A program made the position numbers and the translations under genes. A stretch of 64,000 nucleotides of DNA from Cyclobacteriaceae bacterium (lineage in GTDB: Bacteria > Bacteroidota > Bacteroidia > Cytophagales > Cyclobacteriaceae), in NCBI GenBank assembly GCA_026129485.1, contig JAHCHY010000004.1, forward strand, positions 124,001-188,000, in the 5' to 3' direction. This document shows positions 62,971 through 64,000 of the stretch, one piece after another (the stretch's first letter is position 1; the number at the start of each line of letters is the position of its first letter). Under the pieces are notes generated by a model. That model did not search any database, was not told where the DNA came from, and was given only the letters and a program-made list of their open reading frames with translations.

Positions 62971-64000
62971 ATGTATAAAAGACTTCAACCTGTATTGCAG
63001 AAAGAGCTTGATTCTATTCGCGAAGCCGGACTTTTCAAAAGAGAAAGGATAATTGTTACTCCGCAGGGAGCAGATATAAAAACCAGTGATGGGAAAGAAG
63101 TTATAAATTTTTGTGCCAACAATTATCTCGGCCTTTCATCGCACCCGCGTGTGATAGCCGCTGCCAAAAAAGCGATTGATACGCATGGCTTCGGTATGTC
63201 GTCAGTCCGGTTTATTTGCGGTACGCAGGATATTCACAAAGAGCTGGAAAAAAAGATTTCTGAATTTTTGGGTACGGAAGATACAATACTTTATGCGGCT
63301 GCTTTCGATGCCAACGGTGGTGTGTTTGAGCCTTTGCTGGGTGAGAAAGATGCGATCATTTCCGATGAGCTGAATCATGCTTCCATTATTGATGGTGTGC
63401 GCCTATGCAAAGCCATGCGGTATCGCTATAAGCATAATGATATGGCCGACCTGAAACTGCAATTAGAGGAAGCCCGCAAGGCAGGAGCCAACCAGGTTAT
63501 TATTGTTACCGATGGCGCATTTTCAATGGATGGCACTATTGCGCAGCTTGACAAGATCTGCGACCTGGCGGATGAATATGAGGCATTGGTGATGACAGAT
63601 GAATGTCATTCATCCGGCTTTATCGGTAAAACCGGTCGTGGTGTACCGGAATATTGTAATGTGATCGGTCGCGTGGATATTATTACCGGTACGTTGGGGA
63701 AGGCATTAGGCGGTGCATCGGGTGGATTCACTTCCGGCCGTAAGGAAATTATTGAAATGCTGCGCCAGCGTTCGCGCCCCTATTTGTTCTCCAATACACT
63801 GGCACCCTCTATTGTGGGAGCTTCCATTGAAGTATTTAATATGCTATCGGAAACAACGGCCTTGCGCGATAAGCTGGAGCAAAGCACGAAATACTTCCGT
63901 GAAAAAATGACGGCAGCCGGTTTTGATATTAAGCCGGGTGTGCACCCTATTGTGCCGATTATGCTGTACGAAGCGCCATTGGCGCAAAAATTTGCAGAAC
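62971..64000 (+). CDS. kbl: Glycine C-acetyltransferase (2-amino-3-ketobutyrate CoA ligase), partial
   Basis: An open frame from ATG 62971 runs off the right edge (343 residues of about 395). Alpha-oxoamine synthase features: NFCANNYLGLSSHPRV (about 46-61), GFGMSSVRFICGTQDIHKELE (about 73-93), the PLP-stacking DECHSSGFIGKTGRG and the Schiff-base Lys244 in TGTLGKALGGASGGF. Splits 2-amino-3-ketobutyrate with CoA into glycine and acetyl-CoA, the step after threonine dehydrogenase, whose gene is 2.3 kb away. The glycine made could feed GcvH-dependent cleavage. Confidence 0.96.
   Translation, partial: MYKRLQPVLQKELDSIREAGLFKRERIIVTPQGADIKTSDGKEVINFCANNYLGLSSHPRVIAAAKKAIDTHGFGMSSVRFICGTQDIHKELEKKISEFLGTEDTILYAAAFDANGGVFEPLLGEKDAIISDELNHASIIDGVRLCKAMRYRYKHNDMADLKLQLEEARKAGANQVIIVTDGAFSMDGTIAQLDKICDLADEYEALVMTDECHSSGFIGKTGRGVPEYCNVIGRVDIITGTLGKALGGASGGFTSGRKEIIEMLRQRSRPYLFSNTLAPSIVGASIEVFNMLSETTALRDKLEQSTKYFREKMTAAGFDIKPGVHPIVPIMLYEAPLAQKFAE

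Overview
The window looks like chromosomal DNA of a member of the Bacteroidota, most likely Cytophagales (Chryseolinea/Ohtaekwangia-like; the order is inference). Reasons: a giant SprA translocon gene of the type IX secretion system in the ruvA-sprA-gcvH order typical of the phylum, a secreted protein with a C-terminal type IX sorting domain, DUF4837 and DUF4292 lipoproteins, MacB/FtsX-type permeases, and promoter-like TAnnTTTG motifs. No rRNA, tRNA, CRISPR array, transposase or integrase was seen.

Layout. 1-9.3 kb: a divergent DJ-1/PfpI - aldo/keto reductase pair around a 38-bp palindrome, a YciI-like exported protein, an alpha/beta hydrolase, a sugar-acid dehydratase followed by a collapsed SDR remnant, a DUF1905/YdeI-like protein, a ClC channel, a MarR regulator and an isolated type II (eukaryotic-type) glutamine synthetase. 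9.3-22.7 kb: a regulatory-domain membrane protein, a rhomboid fused to MORN-type repeats, an FtsX permease, a PspC protein, a frameshifted DUF1624 gene, a MORN lipoprotein, a transglutaminase-like/TPR protein, glutaminyl cyclase and a PIF1-type helicase. 22.9-25.25 kb: an AT-rich island encoding an EcoRI-family endonuclease, an XRE regulator and an RsrI-like methyltransferase. 25.4-33.3 kb: a GH63-type glycosidase, then an electrophile/quinone-stress neighbourhood (MhqD-like esterase, MhqO-like dioxygenase, pirin, nitroreductase, OsmC, an NADP-binding reductase and a CDGSH iron-sulfur protein). 33.4-36.4 kb: an M28 peptidase, a cassette-like DHFR-family gene, lipA and gcvH.

36.5-45.3 kb holds sprA, ruvA and a divergent MreB-like gene. 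From 58.4 down to 45.4 kb ten genes run in one direction and mostly concern the envelope: Wzx-type flippase, sugar nucleotidyltransferase, TPR protein, DUF4292 lipoprotein, EnvC, TatA, GatA, a LysM lytic transglycosylase, a DUF4837 lipoprotein and malic enzyme. 58.5-64 kb holds a type IX cargo protein, L-threonine dehydrogenase and the partner Kbl (cut by the window end), with a frameshifted CocE/NonD hydrolase between them.

The most interesting locus is the EcoRI/RsrI-type restriction island with a built-in XRE regulator. It is bounded by 15-bp imperfect inverted repeats and shares a 15-mer at its left end with the unrelated DHFR-family locus 11 kb away, which suggests that both arrived as cassettes. 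Two genes each carry an apparent single-base deletion in a C/G run, so assembly error must be weighed against real pseudogenisation.
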